Positions 25,704 to 35,213 of a stretch of 64,000 nt of DNA are shown in pieces (position 1 is the stretch's first letter; the number at the start of each line of letters is the position of its first letter). Position numbers and translations under genes: made by a program. Origin of the DNA: Albidovulum aestuarii. Its GTDB lineage: Bacteria > Pseudomonadota > Alphaproteobacteria > Rhodobacterales > Rhodobacteraceae. The DNA is taken from positions 245,114 to 309,113 of the forward strand of contig NZ_JASBQQ010000005.1 of the NCBI RefSeq assembly GCF_029961185.1, written 5' to 3'. The notes below the pieces were generated by a model that was not told the origin of the DNA, ran no database searches, and worked only from the letters and a program-made list of their open reading frames with translations.

Positions 25704-27548
25704 ATGCTCAGGATCAGTGACATCACCTACAGCGTCGAAGGCCGCCCCCTGTTTGAGGGCGCCTCGGCCGTCGTGCCGACCGGTCACAAGGTCGGCCTTG
25801 TCGGCGCCAATGGCGCGGGCAAGACCACGCTTTTTCGGCTGATCCGGGGGGAACTGGCGCTGGAGGGTGGCGAGATCGCCATGCCATCGCGGGCGAAGAT
25901 CGGCGGCGTGGCACAGGAAGTGCCGTCCTCGTCGACCTCGCTTCTGGATACGGTCCTTGAGGCCGATACCGAACGCGCGAGCCTCATGGCAGAGGCCGAG
26001 ACCGCGAGTGACCCCCATCGGATCGCCGAGATTCAGGCGCGGCTTGCGGATATCGACGCATGGTCGGCCGAGGGCCGTGCCTCGGCGATCCTAAAAGGGC
26101 TGGGGTTCGACAATGCAGACCAGCAGCGACCCTGTTCAGATTTCTCGGGCGGTTGGCGTATGCGGGTGGCGCTTGCGGGCGTGCTCTTTGCCCAGCCAGA
26201 TCTCTTGCTTCTCGACGAACCGACCAACTATCTCGACCTTGAAGGCGCGCTTTGGCTGGAGAGCTATCTGGCCAAGTACCCCCATACGGTCATCATCATC
26301 AGCCACGACCGCGGCCTTCTGAACCGGGCCGTGGGCGCGATCCTGCATCTGGAGAACCGCAAGCTGACGCTTTGGTCCGGGCCATACGACCAGTTTGCGC
26401 GCCAACGCGCGGCCTTGCGGGCGGTTCAGGCCGCCGAGGCCAAAAAGCAGGATGCGCGCCGGGCGCATCTGCAAAGCTTTGTCGACCGGTTCAAGGCAAA
26501 GGCATCGAAAGCCGTGCAGGCGCAGTCGCGCGTCAAGATGCTGGAAAAGATGACGCCGATCCTTGCGCCGGAAGAGGCGAAAAAGGTCGTCTTCACTTTC
26601 CCCGAGCCGGAACAGCTTTCGCCGCCGATCATCACGATGGAAGGCACTGCGGTCGGCTATGATGGCCCGCCGGTTCTGACTCGGCTCGACCTGCGCATCG
26701 ACCAGGATGACCGGATCGCGCTTTTGGGCAGGAATGGCGAAGGAAAATCTACACTTTCCAAGCTATTGGCGGGAAAACTTCAACCTTGCGCGGGAAAGAT
26801 CGTCCGCTCGTCAAAGCTGCGGATCGGCTATTTTGCCCAGCATCAGGTCGATGAACTGCATCTGGATGAAACACCACTGCAGCACATCATGCGGCTGAGG
26901 CCCGCCGAGGGGCAGCCGCGCTTGCGCGCCCGGCTTGCCGGATTCGGACTTGGCGCGGATCAGGCCGACACGGTTGTCGCGCGGCTGTCGGGCGGGCAGA
27001 AGGCGCGGTTGTCGCTGCTGCTGGCCACCATCGACGCGCCGCATCTGCTGATCCTCGACGAACCCACGAACCATCTGGATATCGAAAGCCGCGAGGCGCT
27101 GGTTGAGGCGTTGACCGAGTATTCCGGTGCAGTCATCCTCGTCAGCCACGACATGCACCTTCTGGGTCTCGTGGCCGATCGGCTCTGGCTGGTCAAGGGC
27201 GGCGCGGTCGCGCCCTATTCCGGTGACCTGGAGAGCTACCGCAAGGAACTCCTCGCCGGAGACGAGGCCGACAAACCGTCCGAAAAACCAAAAGACAAGG
27301 CCCCCCGCCCCTCGCGCGACACGATCCTTGCGCTGAAGTCCGAGTTGCGCAAATGCGAGGAAAGGCTGTCCAAGCTGAACGAAATGCGCGACAAACTGGC
27401 GGTGAAGCTGGCCGATCCGGAGCTTTACGACCGGCCCGCCGAAGCGGTCGTCTGGCAGAAGAAATATGCCGAGGTGATGGAGGGGCTGGACCGCGCCGAG
27501 GCCCTTTGGCTGAAAGCGGCGGAGAAGCTGGAACTGGCGGAGGCCTGA
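25704..27548 (+). CDS. ABC-F family ATPase
   Basis: A 614-aa soluble protein with two ABC cassettes and no membrane segment, the ABC-F layout; such proteins act on ribosomes in translation or antibiotic protection. First cassette: GANGAGKTT at 34-42, signature FSGGWRMRVALA and Walker B LLLLDEPTNYLD. A linker with HLQSFVDRFKAKASKAVQAQSR follows. Second cassette: GRNGEGKST, LSGGQKARLSLLL and LLILDEPTNHLD. A Lys/Glu-rich coiled C-terminus resembles Uup/YheS. The ATG at 25704 (MLRISDITYS) is the family start. marC follows after 3 bases. Confidence 0.93.
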   Translation: MLRISDITYSVEGRPLFEGASAVVPTGHKVGLVGANGAGKTTLFRLIRGELALEGGEIAMPSRAKIGGVAQEVPSSSTSLLDTVLEADTERASLMAEAETASDPHRIAEIQARLADIDAWSAEGRASAILKGLGFDNADQQRPCSDFSGGWRMRVALAGVLFAQPDLLLLDEPTNYLDLEGALWLESYLAKYPHTVIIISHDRGLLNRAVGAILHLENRKLTLWSGPYDQFARQRAALRAVQAAEAKKQDARRAHLQSFVDRFKAKASKAVQAQSRVKMLEKMTPILAPEEAKKVVFTFPEPEQLSPPIITMEGTAVGYDGPPVLTRLDLRIDQDDRIALLGRNGEGKSTLSKLLAGKLQPCAGKIVRSSKLRIGYFAQHQVDELHLDETPLQHIMRLRPAEGQPRLRARLAGFGLGADQADTVVARLSGGQKARLSLLLATIDAPHLLILDEPTNHLDIESREALVEALTEYSGAVILVSHDMHLLGLVADRLWLVKGGAVAPYSGDLESYRKELLAGDEADKPSEKPKDKAPRPSRDTILALKSELRKCEERLSKLNEMRDKLAVKLADPELYDRPAEAVVWQKKYAEVMEGLDRAEALWLKAAEKLELAEA

Positions 27549-27551
27549 GCG

Positions 27552-28169
27552 ATGGATCTGCAATTCTACATAACCGCCTTCGTCACGCTCTTCGTGATCA
27601 TCGACCCCCTGGCGCTGACACCGCTTTTCGTGGCGCTCACGCAGGGCATGGAGGATCGCCGCCGCCGCCGTCTCGCTTTGCGGTCCTGCGTCATCGCGAT
27701 CATCCTGCTTACGCTCTTCGGGCTGCTTGGCGACAAGATCCTTGCGGTCATCGGCATCACCATGCCCGCCTTCAAGATTTCGGGCGGGATCCTTCTGTTC
27801 GTCACCGCACTCGACATGCTCTTTGAACGCCGCACCCAACGGCGCGAAGGGCAACATGCCGATCCCGATCACGACCCGTCTGTCTTTCCACTTGCCACGC
27901 CGCTCATTGCCGGGCCGGGGGCGTTCACGACGATGATCCTGCTCGTCAACAACTCCCCTGCCTCGGGCGTGGCCCATACGCTCGCCATCCATGGCGTGAT
28001 GATCACAGTCGTCGCCGTGTCCTTCCTTTTCTTCCTTGCCGCTGGAACCATCGAACGCGCCATCGGCCGGACCGGGCTGCTGGTCATCACGAGGCTTTTG
28101 GGCATGCTGCTTGCGGCTCTGTCGGTGCAGTTCGTCGTTGACGGCGTCAAGGGCACTGGGCTCATCTGA
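27552..28169 (+). CDS. MarC family integral membrane protein
   Basis: A 205-aa protein with about six membrane segments. The MarC pattern is clear: FVTLFVIIDPLALTPLF at about 9-25, FKISGGILLFVTALDML at about 75-91 and PLATPLIAGPGAFTTMI at about 113-129. The role is unknown despite its name. It sits 3 bases after the ABC-F gene and 3 bases before the aspartic protease gene, so the three form one operon. Confidence 0.92.
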   Translation: MDLQFYITAFVTLFVIIDPLALTPLFVALTQGMEDRRRRRLALRSCVIAIILLTLFGLLGDKILAVIGITMPAFKISGGILLFVTALDMLFERRTQRREGQHADPDHDPSVFPLATPLIAGPGAFTTMILLVNNSPASGVAHTLAIHGVMITVVAVSFLFFLAAGTIERAIGRTGLLVITRLLGMLLAALSVQFVVDGVKGTGLI

Positions 28170-28172
28170 GCC

Positions 28173-28748
28173 ATGGACAGCGAAGACCTTCCCCGGCTCA
28201 TCTATCTCGTTCTGCTTGGCACTGTGGTTGGCGGCTATTTCCTGATGGAAAACCGGGACCGGCTGGGCAAAACCGCGCAGCAGGCCGCGATCTGGGCGCT
28301 GATTTTCCTCGGCGCCATCGCCGTTGCGGGCGTTTGGAGCGATATCAGGCGCGGGGCCTATCCGACCGAAGCCGTAGTCAGGGGCGACACGCTGGAAGTT
28401 CCGGTGGCCAATGACGGGCATTTCTACCTTGCTGCGGAGATCAACGGCGCCAAGGTGCTTTTCGTCGTCGATACCGGGGCAAGCGAGATCGTTCTGACGC
28501 GGCGCGATGCCGAACGCGCCGGGCTTGATCCAGATACGCTGAATTTTTTCGGCAGCGCAATGACGGCCAATGGCCGGGTGGAAACCGCCCCTGTCAGACT
28601 GGAAAGCTTCACACTCGGCGGCCAGACCGATACCAACCTTCCGGCTGTCGTGAATGGCGGCGAGCTTGATACCTCGCTGCTTGGGATGAGCTATCTCGGC
28701 CGGTTTGAAATGATATTGCGGCCGGACCGGCTGACCCTGAGGCGATAG
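28173..28748 (+). CDS. Membrane-anchored retropepsin-like aspartic protease (clan AA)
   Basis: A 191-aa protein with two N-terminal membrane segments (about 8-24 and 37-55) and a single retropepsin-type domain facing the periplasm. The active-site motif is VVDTGASEIVLT with D100; LLGMSYLGRF near the C-terminus matches this bacterial subfamily. As with retroviral proteases, activity would require a dimer. Natural substrates are unknown. Confidence 0.85.
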   Translation: MDSEDLPRLIYLVLLGTVVGGYFLMENRDRLGKTAQQAAIWALIFLGAIAVAGVWSDIRRGAYPTEAVVRGDTLEVPVANDGHFYLAAEINGAKVLFVVDTGASEIVLTRRDAERAGLDPDTLNFFGSAMTANGRVETAPVRLESFTLGGQTDTNLPAVVNGGELDTSLLGMSYLGRFEMILRPDRLTLRR

Positions 28749-28841
28749 GCTGCCGGAAACAGCACCGGCGAGGGGCGACAAATTGTACCCGCGACAAGGT
28801 CGCACTTGCGAAATGCCGCGAAGCGCGATTAGGCAGGCAGC

Positions 28842-30062
28842 ATGGAAGTCACCGCCCCCCTGCCCGACTATTCGCACCGAGCAAAACGAAACGTCTTCGT
28901 GCTGATCCTCGCACAGGCCGTGCTTGGTGCGCAGATGCCGATGGTTTTCATTGTCGCTGGCTTGTCGGGTCAGATGCTGTCGCCCAACCCCTGCCTCGCC
29001 ACGCTACCCATCACGATGATCGTCTTATCTTCGATGCTGATGGCGACGCCGATGTCCGCACTTATGAGTCGATTTGGGCGAAGGGCGGGGTTTTGGCTTG
29101 GCACGACCGGAGGTGCGGCCGGCGCAGCCGTCAGCGCCGCAGGATTGTATCATGGTTCCTTCCTGGTCTTCCTTGCCGGGTCATTCCTGACCGGTATCTA
29201 CATGTCGGCACAAGGATTTTATCGCTTCGCCGCCGCCGATACAGCTTCGGATACCTTCCGCCCCAAAGCGATTTCATGGGTCATGGCGGGTGGGCTCGCC
29301 TCGGCCATCGTGGGACCGCAGATCGCAAAGGCCACGACCGATGCCTTGCCGGTGGCCTTTCTCGGCACCTATGTCGCAATCGCTGCCCTGAACATCCTCG
29401 GCGCGGGCCTGTTCCTGTTGCTTGATATTCCCCGCCCTCCCAGGCGGAAAAACGGCGAGCCAATGGGGCGCACCCGGATGGAGATGCTCCGCGATCCGAC
29501 GATCCTTGTCGCCATGATCTGCGCGATGGTGAGCTACGCGCTGATGAACCTTGTGATGACCTCCACCCCGCTCGCCGTGGTCGGCTGTGGTTTTGAGGAG
29601 GGCGATGCGGCCGATATCGTTTCGGCCCATGTTCTGGCGATGTTCATTCCATCCTTTTTCACCGGCCATCTGATCGCCCGGTTCGGCCCGCCCGCGATCA
29701 TGGGCACAGGTCTGGCCATCCTGGCAGGCGCAGGCGCAGTGGCCCTGTCCGGGGTCGCGCTGGAACAGTTCTATGTCGCACTGATCCTTCTGGGGCTCGG
29801 CTGGAACTTCGGGTTCATCGGCGCCACGACATTGCTGGCCACCGCTCATGCACCAGAGGAGAGGGGCCGGATTCAGGGCATCAACGATCTCGTCGTCTTC
29901 GGCGGTGTGACCGTCGCCTCTTTGGCCTCCGGCGGTCTGATGAACTGTTCGGGGACGAGTGTGATCGCTGGTTGGCAGGCGGTGAACCTTGCAATGCTGC
30001 CGTTTCTGGTCCTCGCGGGCGGATCGCTCATCTGGCTGGTGCTGCGGCCAAGAGCGATGTGA
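28842..30062 (+). CDS. MFS transporter
   Basis: A 406-aa protein with about 12 hydrophobic segments. The cytoplasmic loop motif MSRFGRRAGFWLGTTGGA (around 68-85) is the MFS signature between helices 2 and 3, and PEERGRIQGINDLVVF marks the equivalent C-terminal region. The short charged N-terminus lacks a signal peptide. No neighbour reveals the substrate. A family A repeat follows directly in the gap to the convergent gene. Confidence 0.87.
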   Translation: MEVTAPLPDYSHRAKRNVFVLILAQAVLGAQMPMVFIVAGLSGQMLSPNPCLATLPITMIVLSSMLMATPMSALMSRFGRRAGFWLGTTGGAAGAAVSAAGLYHGSFLVFLAGSFLTGIYMSAQGFYRFAAADTASDTFRPKAISWVMAGGLASAIVGPQIAKATTDALPVAFLGTYVAIAALNILGAGLFLLLDIPRPPRRKNGEPMGRTRMEMLRDPTILVAMICAMVSYALMNLVMTSTPLAVVGCGFEEGDAADIVSAHVLAMFIPSFFTGHLIARFGPPAIMGTGLAILAGAGAVALSGVALEQFYVALILLGLGWNFGFIGATTLLATAHAPEERGRIQGINDLVVFGGVTVASLASGGLMNCSGTSVIAGWQAVNLAMLPFLVLAGGSLIWLVLRPRAM

Positions 30063-30065
30063 GGA

Positions 30066-30110
30066 CCGGGGGCCAGCCCCCGGACCCCCGGAATATTGCC
30101 CGACAGAAAG
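30066..30110. repeat. Intergenic palindromic repeat, family A copy 3
   Basis: CCGGGGGC (30066-30073) and GCCCCCGG (30076-30083) form a perfect 8-bp stem with a 2-base CA loop, followed by ACCCCCGGAATATTGCCCGACAGAAAG (tail ACCCCCGGAATATT then GACAGAAAG). It fills the 54-base gap between the convergent MFS and synthase-like genes and could act as a processing or termination structure for the MFS mRNA. Confidence 0.7.
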
Positions 30111-30116
30111 TGGGAC

Positions 30117-30884
30117 TCAGTACCGCCCGGTAAGCGCGCGCGTCAGCAGCGCCCATTTTTCGGCAATACCGGAAACACCAAGCCGCCCATCGGCGATACG
30201 GCACGGATCGCGTTCCGCCTGTTTCAGCACGGCATCAGCCGTGGCACCGGGCAAGAGTGCGGGCCGGGCGTGGAGCGGGATGTTGGCGGCCTTTGCCTGT
30301 GCGATACGAGCGCGGCCCTCGGAGGCGAGTAAACGGAGTGATTCCGGGCGACCATCCGTGAAGGGCACGCGGCCACGCGCCTCCAGTTCCGGCGCTGCGC
30401 GGAAATAGGCAGCGAGCCCGGCGCCCCAGGCGAAGGCGCGCACCGCCCCCTCACATGAGGAGGGCGCGCCGAGCGCGCGGGCGGCGGCCCAGATCAGATT
30501 GCCCGAGGTCTGGTCGAGATACATGTCAAAGGCGCCACGATCCTCGAATGGCTCTCGCCAGCAATCCCAGCGCCGCGCTTCGGCGATACCGTTCAGAAGT
30601 GACGCAAGTGCGGGGTCACGCTGCAACATGGGAGACAGTGCCTCGGTCACCGGATGGCCGCGCCGGTCGGACCCCTTGGCAAGATCAGTAATCGTGTCGA
30701 TCCACCATTGCAGCCGCATCTCGGCGACCATCGGCTCAGATGCTGCCCATGGTGCGCGTGCGATCTCCAGATTGGCGGCGTAAAGCGGCCAGAGTTTCCC
30801 GCGCACCGCGACGGGGGCGGCCATGGTTGCGGCGAAGCGGCCCGGATCGCCCTCCTCAACAAGCGCGGCGCAGGCCTCGGTCAT
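30117..30884 (-). CDS. Squalene/phytoene synthase family protein (possibly NDUFAF6-like)
   Basis: A 255-aa all-helical protein of the trans-isoprenyl diphosphate synthase fold. AEMRLQWWIDTITDLAKG at about 54-71 contains a DxxxD pair (D63, D67); the second region is YLDQTSGNLIWAAARALG. No carotenoid or hopanoid genes are nearby. The short length and QWW(R/I)D motif resemble the NDUFAF6-type branch, whose mitochondrial member is a complex I assembly factor. Either reading is possible; the enzyme activity is unproven. The start overlaps the methyltransferase stop as ATGA. Confidence 0.78.
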   Translation of the reverse strand: MTEACAALVEEGDPGRFAATMAAPVAVRGKLWPLYAANLEIARAPWAASEPMVAEMRLQWWIDTITDLAKGSDRRGHPVTEALSPMLQRDPALASLLNGIAEARRWDCWREPFEDRGAFDMYLDQTSGNLIWAAARALGAPSSCEGAVRAFAWGAGLAAYFRAAPELEARGRVPFTDGRPESLRLLASEGRARIAQAKAANIPLHARPALLPGATADAVLKQAERDPCRIADGRLGVSGIAEKWALLTRALTGRY

Positions 30885-31591
30885 GCCGGTTCCACGACGC
30901 TGAGAAGATAGGCGATATCGGTCGGGGCGGCGCGCCACCCCGCGAACTCGTCCTCTGCCGCGTCGAGTTCGCGGGCCAGATCCGGCCCCGCCCCGATCCT
31001 GAGCCGCGCGGCGCGCGACATCAGCGGCAGGTAGTAGTCGAGCCAGGCCCGCCCGGTGATGAGCCGCGTGGCGCGGGTCCTGAAGCCTGCGCTTTCGACG
31101 CGTGTGGCGATCTTGTCCGCCATGCCGACACCGGGACAGTCGGCCCAGAAAGCGGCCGCCGCTTTTGATGGCGGATCGGTCAGAAAGACCGGTTCGGAGA
31201 ATGCGATCACCCCACCCGGTGCAAGTGCCGCGCGCCAGCGGGCAAGGGCCGTTTCGATGCCGAGGAAATAGACAGCACCTGCCGACCAGATCAGATCGGC
31301 AGGGCCGATGATCTCTTCCATATCGCCGCACCAGACCCTGACGCGCGGGCCGAAGCAGCTTAGCCGGTCGCGTGCCTCCTCGACGAAATGCGGCACGATG
31401 TCAAAGCCGTCCACTTCCACCTTGGGCAGGTTGGCGGCGAAGGCCTCGATATCCGCGCCCGGCCCACAACCGGCATCGATGATGCGCGCAGGCGGATCTA
31501 TCTGGTCGAGAACCCAGAGCACATCCTCGGGCGTTCCCGGCCCCTGCCGGGGAATGTCGCGGTGGAGGGTGAAGAACGGATCTTCGTTCAT
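30881..31591 (-). CDS. Class I SAM-dependent methyltransferase
   Basis: A 236-aa methyltransferase with motif I IIDAGCGPGADIEAF at about 37-51, an acidic residue ending the second strand in VDGFDIVPHF, and a motif-IV-like DLIWSAGAVYFLG. The substrate cannot be deduced. It is coupled by ATGA at both ends: to cimA upstream (31588-31591) and to the synthase-like gene downstream, forming a cimA-methyltransferase-synthase-like operon. Confidence 0.85.
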   Translation of the reverse strand: MNEDPFFTLHRDIPRQGPGTPEDVLWVLDQIDPPARIIDAGCGPGADIEAFAANLPKVEVDGFDIVPHFVEEARDRLSCFGPRVRVWCGDMEEIIGPADLIWSAGAVYFLGIETALARWRAALAPGGVIAFSEPVFLTDPPSKAAAAFWADCPGVGMADKIATRVESAGFRTRATRLITGRAWLDYYLPLMSRAARLRIGAGPDLARELDAAEDEFAGWRAAPTDIAYLLSVVEPA

Positions 31592-33210
31592 GCCGGGGTC
31601 ACGCCGTCATGCACAAGTTTCCAGGTAATCGCATCAAGCAGCGCCTCGAACGAGGCGTCGACGATGTTCGGGCTGACGCCGACCGTGGACCACCGATGCC
31701 CCGCCCCGTCTTCGCTGTCGATGATGACGCGGGTCACGGCCTCGGTCCCGCCTTGGGTAATCCGCACCTTGAAATCCACGAGCTTCATGTCGTCGATCGC
31801 CGCCTGATAGGGGCCGAGGTCCTTGGCGAGCGCCTTGGCCAACGCGTTGACGGGCCCCCGGTCGCTGCCCGTCTCATCCATGCTTTCACTGACCGAGAGT
31901 GTCTTTTCGCCGCCGATCTTCACCACGACGACCGCCTCGGACAGCGTCACCATCCGGTTGTACTTGTTCTTCCGCCGCTCGACCGTCACGCGGTAGCGCT
32001 TGACCTCGAAGTAGTCTGGCAGAAGGCCAAGTTCCCGCCGCGCCAGCAACTCGAACGAGGCCTGCGCGCCGTCATAGGCGTATCCCTGATCCTCGCGCTC
32101 CTTGATGATCTCAAGAATGCGCGACAGGGCAGGATCCTTCGGCGCGACCTCGATCCCGGCGGCGGCAAGGCGCATGCGCAGGTTCGACTGCCCGGCCTGA
32201 TTGGACATCGGGATAACGCGTTCATTGCCGACCAATGCGGGATCGACGTGTTCGTAAGTTGTCGGGTCCTTAAGGATCGCGCTCGCATGGAGCCCCGCCT
32301 TGTGGGCGAACGCCGACGCACCGACATAGGCCGCGCTGCGCAGGGGCACGCGGTTCAGGATGTCGTCGAGCATCCGGCTCGCGCGGGTCAGGGTCTTCAG
32401 GGCTGCTTTCGTGACGCCGGTTTCAAAGCGGCTGGCATAGGGGTCCTTGAGCAGAAGCGTCGGGATGAGAGCCGTAAGACTGGCATTGCCGCAGCGCTCG
32501 CCCAGACCGTTCAGCGTGCCCTGAATCTGCCGCGCGCCGGCATCGACGGCGGCAAGGCTGGCCGCCACGGCGTTTTCGGTGTCGTTATGGGTGTGAATAC
32601 CGAGGCGGTCACCGGGGATACCTGCCGCGATGACCTCGGCGGTGATGCGGCCGACCTCGGCGGGCAAGGTGCCGCCATTGGTGTCGCAGAGCACGATCCA
32701 GCGGGCACCTGCCTCATGCGCGGCTTTCAGGCAGTCGAGCGCATAGGCGGGATTGGCCTTGTAGCCGTCAAAGAAATGCTCGGCATCGAAAAGCGCCTCA
32801 CGCCCTTTACCGACAAGATGGGCAACCGATGCACCGATGCTTTCGAGGTTCTCGTCGAGCGTGATGCCGAGCGCGGTGGTGACGTGAAAGTCATGGGTCT
32901 TGCCGACAAGGCAGACGGCGGGTGTGCCCGCATTCAGAACGGCAGCGAGCGTATCGTCGTTTTCGGCGGAGCGCCCGGCCCGCTTGGTCATGCCGAAGGC
33001 GGTGAAAGTTGCTTTCGTCTCGGGACGGTTGTCAAAGAACTCGCTGTCCGTCGGGTTCGCGCCGGGCCAGCCACCCTCGATATGGTCGATGCCCATCGCG
33101 TCGAGCGCTTCAGCGATCTGGCGCTTTTCGGCGACGGAGAACTGCACGCCCTGCGTCTGCTGCCCGTCGCGCAAGGTGGTGTCGTAGAGGTAGAGGCGTT
33201 CCTTCGTCAT
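31588..33210 (-). CDS. cimA: (R)-citramalate synthase
   Basis: A 540-aa member of the LeuA/CimA family. The catalytic N-terminus has DTTLRDGQQTQGVQFS (R14, D15), GGWPGANPTDSEFF and the metal-binding HTHNDTENAV. The length with a C-terminal LeuA-type dimer/allosteric domain (about 410-540) and these motif variants fit the CimA branch, which makes citramalate from pyruvate and acetyl-CoA for threonine-independent isoleucine synthesis. I start at the ATG at 33210 (MTKERLYLYD); a GTG three codons upstream is possible. Two sets of palindromic repeats lie upstream. Confidence 0.9.
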   Translation of the reverse strand: MTKERLYLYDTTLRDGQQTQGVQFSVAEKRQIAEALDAMGIDHIEGGWPGANPTDSEFFDNRPETKATFTAFGMTKRAGRSAENDDTLAAVLNAGTPAVCLVGKTHDFHVTTALGITLDENLESIGASVAHLVGKGREALFDAEHFFDGYKANPAYALDCLKAAHEAGARWIVLCDTNGGTLPAEVGRITAEVIAAGIPGDRLGIHTHNDTENAVAASLAAVDAGARQIQGTLNGLGERCGNASLTALIPTLLLKDPYASRFETGVTKAALKTLTRASRMLDDILNRVPLRSAAYVGASAFAHKAGLHASAILKDPTTYEHVDPALVGNERVIPMSNQAGQSNLRMRLAAAGIEVAPKDPALSRILEIIKEREDQGYAYDGAQASFELLARRELGLLPDYFEVKRYRVTVERRKNKYNRMVTLSEAVVVVKIGGEKTLSVSESMDETGSDRGPVNALAKALAKDLGPYQAAIDDMKLVDFKVRITQGGTEAVTRVIIDSEDGAGHRWSTVGVSPNIVDASFEALLDAITWKLVHDGVTPA

Positions 33211-33222
33211 AAGGCACACCCG

Positions 33223-33281
33223 CCCCGGACCTGATCCGGGGCCTCTTGATCCATCCGGAGGTCCCGGGTCAGGCCCGGGAC
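33223..33281. repeat. Paired extragenic palindromes, family B
   Basis: Two hairpins 19 bases apart: CCCCGGA (33223-33229)/TCCGGGG (33235-33241) with loop CCTGA, and GTCCCGGG (33261-33268)/CCCGGGAC (33274-33281) with loop TCAGG. The cores resemble the CCGGATCAGGTCCGGGG-type extragenic palindromes common in alphaproteobacteria. They lie upstream of cimA. Confidence 0.65.
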
Positions 33282-33340
33282 GACACTACGACTAACTCTT
33301 CCCGCCCCGCATTCCAGATCAGCGAAAAGCCTGTCCCCTT

Positions 33341-33395
33341 GCCGGTTCGCCTGCGAACCGGCTTGCGCCCGACCCGCCCCCCCGGGGCGGGCGCA
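33341..33395. repeat. GC-rich nested inverted repeats, family C
   Basis: GCCGGTTCG (33341-33349) and CGAACCGGC (33354-33362) form a perfect 9-bp stem with loop CCTG. Directly after, TTGCGCCCG (from 33363) faces CGGGCGCAA ending near 33395, enclosing C- and G-runs. Together they make a strongly folding block between cimA and cysS, downstream of cysS, where they may also serve in 3'-end formation. Confidence 0.5.
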
Positions 33396-33457
33396 AACGC
33401 GCCCCCCCCGCGGGTCCGGCGCAAGCCTGTGTTGTTCCATGACCGCCACAAGCCAAC

Positions 33458-34882
<1,425 letters not shown>

Positions 34883-35100
34883 GCCTATATCCCTTGCGCG
34901 CGCATCCCGGCGGCGGGCTTACCAGTCTCTCGGTTCGATGAAAACGACAAGAACGGCCCGCCTGACTTATGTCAGCCGGTAATGCAGCAAATGCAGATGG
35001 TGCCGTTGAGTTTCATGGCCTTGTGCATAATGCACTTTCCCCGTCCTGCCAAGGCTTTCCAGGCGAACCAACGCCGTAGGCACAGCAATCCTCCATTATA
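34883..35100 (-). promoter_or_regulatory. cysS promoter and structured leader
   Basis: On the minus strand a perfect TATAAT occupies 35095-35100, implying a start near 35088 and a leader of about 200 bases. The stop codon of the Cys-rich frame lies in a small hairpin CTGAC (34962-34966)/GTCAG (34971-34975). GCCCGCC (34956-34962) can instead pair with GGCGGGC (34912-34918), and the two pairings compete at base 34962. No convincing -35 or textbook terminator was found, so the control mechanism is open. Confidence 0.5.
34972..35028 (-). CDS. Candidate Cys-rich leader peptide of cysS
   Basis: A 57-base frame encoding MHKAMKLNGTICICCITG, 18 residues with three cysteines clustered as CICC just before the stop. 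GGGGA lies about 9 bases upstream of the ATG. It is on the cysS strand, 90 bases before the cysS start and about 60 bases after a likely transcription start. This is the layout of ribosome-mediated attenuation leaders of amino-acid and tRNA-synthetase genes. Expression is not demonstrated, and frames this short arise by chance. Confidence 0.5.
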   Translation of the reverse strand: MHKAMKLNGTICICCITG

Positions 35101-35150
35101 TCCTCTTAGTGGATGACAGGATCAGAGGGTCGCACGAACTCAAAAACATA

Positions 35151-35178
35151 AGGGCAACGCCCGACCGGGCGTTGCCCT
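35151..35178 (-). terminator. Intrinsic terminator of the DUF6778 lipoprotein gene
   Basis: AGGGCAACGCCC (35151-35162) and GGGCGTTGCCCT (35167-35178) form a perfect 12-bp stem with loop GACC. Read on the minus strand it is followed by TATGTTTTTGAG, a T-rich tract. It lies 36 bases past the stop of the 35214 gene and also insulates the cysS promoter. Confidence 0.85.
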
Positions 35179-35213
35179 ATTCAAATTGCTCCCCCTATGG
35201 GTGCGGATTCCGG

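Noticed and set aside
26811..28877. A 688-codon minus-strand frame
   Set aside because: It runs across three unmistakable plus-strand genes (ABC-F, marC, protease) and has no recognisable domain.
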